A stretch of DNA of 22,185 nt from positions 1 through 22,185 of the forward strand of contig JAEXLC010000184.1 in assembly GCA_023445495.1 (NCBI GenBank), read 5' to 3'. The stretch is from Pseudomonadota bacterium (GTDB lineage: Bacteria; Pseudomonadota; Alphaproteobacteria; Sphingomonadales; Sphingomonadaceae). The notes beneath the pieces are model-generated. The model did no database searches. It had not been told where the DNA came from and was given only the letters and a program-made list of their open reading frames with translations. Positions 21,813 to 22,185 of this stretch are shown piece by piece (position 1 is the stretch's first letter; every line of letters begins with the position of its first letter). Both the position numbers and the translations under genes were made by a program.

Positions 21813-22160
21813 ATGACCATCACCATGTACGGCATCAAGAATTGCGACACGATCAAGAAGGCGCGGACCTGGCTCGACGAGCATGGCATCCCCTTCGCCT
21901 TTCACGACTACAAGACGCAGGGCGTGGATGCCGCGCGGCTGGCGCGCTGGAGCGGGATGGTCGGCTGGGAAGCGCTGCTCAACCGCGCCGGCACCACCTT
22001 CCGCAAGCTGCCCGAAGCCGATCGCGAGGGGATCGACGCGGGCAAGGCGTCGGCGCTGATGCTGGCCCAGCCTTCGATGATCAAACGCCCGGTGCTCGAA
22101 TATCCGGGCGGCGTGCTGGTCGGCTTCAAGCCGGAGATCTACGCCCGGACGCTGCTGTAA
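21813..22160 (+). CDS. ArsC-like reductase family protein (YffB/Spx type)
   Basis: A 115-residue thioredoxin-fold protein of the ArsC/Spx superfamily. MTITMYGIKNCDTIKKARTW has the single Cys11 in the NCDT motif, and FHDYKTQGVD, SMIKRPVLEY and VGFKPEIY are all typical of YffB-type proteins. With no second cysteine nearby, glutathione-dependent reduction is a plausible mode, but arsenate reductase activity should not be assumed. A purine-rich GGAAAG precedes the ATG. The gene is complete, ending 25 bases before the window's end. Confidence 0.92.
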   Translation: MTITMYGIKNCDTIKKARTWLDEHGIPFAFHDYKTQGVDAARLARWSGMVGWEALLNRAGTTFRKLPEADREGIDAGKASALMLAQPSMIKRPVLEYPGGVLVGFKPEIYARTLL

Positions 22161-22185
22161 GGGGCGGACGCGCACTGCAAAACGG

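Noticed and set aside
1..22185. tRNA, rRNA, CRISPR array, insertion sequence or phage attachment site
   Set aside because: Scanning by eye found no tRNA-like cloverleaf, no regularly spaced direct repeats other than the 17-bp operator array, no transposase or integrase, and no terminal inverted repeats.

Overview
The window is GC-rich and densely coded on both strands. Codon use, a FecI/FecR/TonB-receptor set, a Tat-exported epoxide hydrolase and FixJ-type regulation point to an alphaproteobacterium, most likely a sphingomonad (Sphingomonas or a close relative). This placement is inferred from protein character, because no rRNA or tRNA gene is present. I see no insertion sequence, phage gene or CRISPR array, and no gene-free stretch longer than 300 bases.

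Layout. 1-2.6 kb: three exported proteins on the plus strand, namely a frameshifted unknown, a small unknown with a membrane segment, and a serine hydrolase of the AmpC/AmpH fold. 2.7-4.3 kb: guaA (GMP synthase) with a strong two-way terminator. 4.3-6.5 kb: a minus-strand pair (cysteine hydrolase and a probable SRPBCC-like protein) divergent from a crotonase. 6.7-12.1 kb: an ECF sigma factor overlapping its FecR-type anti-sigma gene, then an orphan FixJ-like regulator, then a convergent 1010-residue TonB-dependent receptor with an N-terminal STN signalling domain. 12.1-16 kb: a minus-strand pair (FMN reductase and an unknown) divergent from a tightly packed operon of SDR, tautomerase, alpha/beta hydrolase and DUF3237. 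16-18 kb: msrB and a Tat-secreted epoxide hydrolase on the minus strand. 18.2-19.9 kb: two DNA glycosylases, an AlkX/YcaQ-like protein and Tag, in one operon. 20-21.3 kb: a lipoprotein, a small membrane protein and a YpeA-like acetyltransferase joined by ATGA overlaps. 21.3-22.2 kb: a DUF1801 protein divergent from an ArsC-like (YffB/Spx-type) protein.

The most striking signal is not a gene. Four intergenic regions (about 5.57, 6.58, 13.54 and 18.04 kb) carry copies of one operator-like element. Its core, ACCWWGGT, repeats with 8-9 bases between copies and is flanked by TTGG/CCAA or CGAT/ATCG. At 13.54 kb there are three cores spaced exactly 17 bp apart. Two sites sit in the middle of divergent catabolic promoters, about 63-73 bp from both start codons. 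The third lies upstream of the ECF sigma factor, and the fourth lies between the epoxide hydrolase and the glycosylase operon. I infer a local regulon covering oxidoreductases, hydrolases, a crotonase and possibly signalling and alkylation repair. No regulator in the window is an obvious partner for the site.

Several enzymes carry departures at key residues: the SDR lacks the catalytic Tyr, the FixJ-like regulator lacks the phospho-accepting Asp, and the serine hydrolase has HSN in place of YxN.
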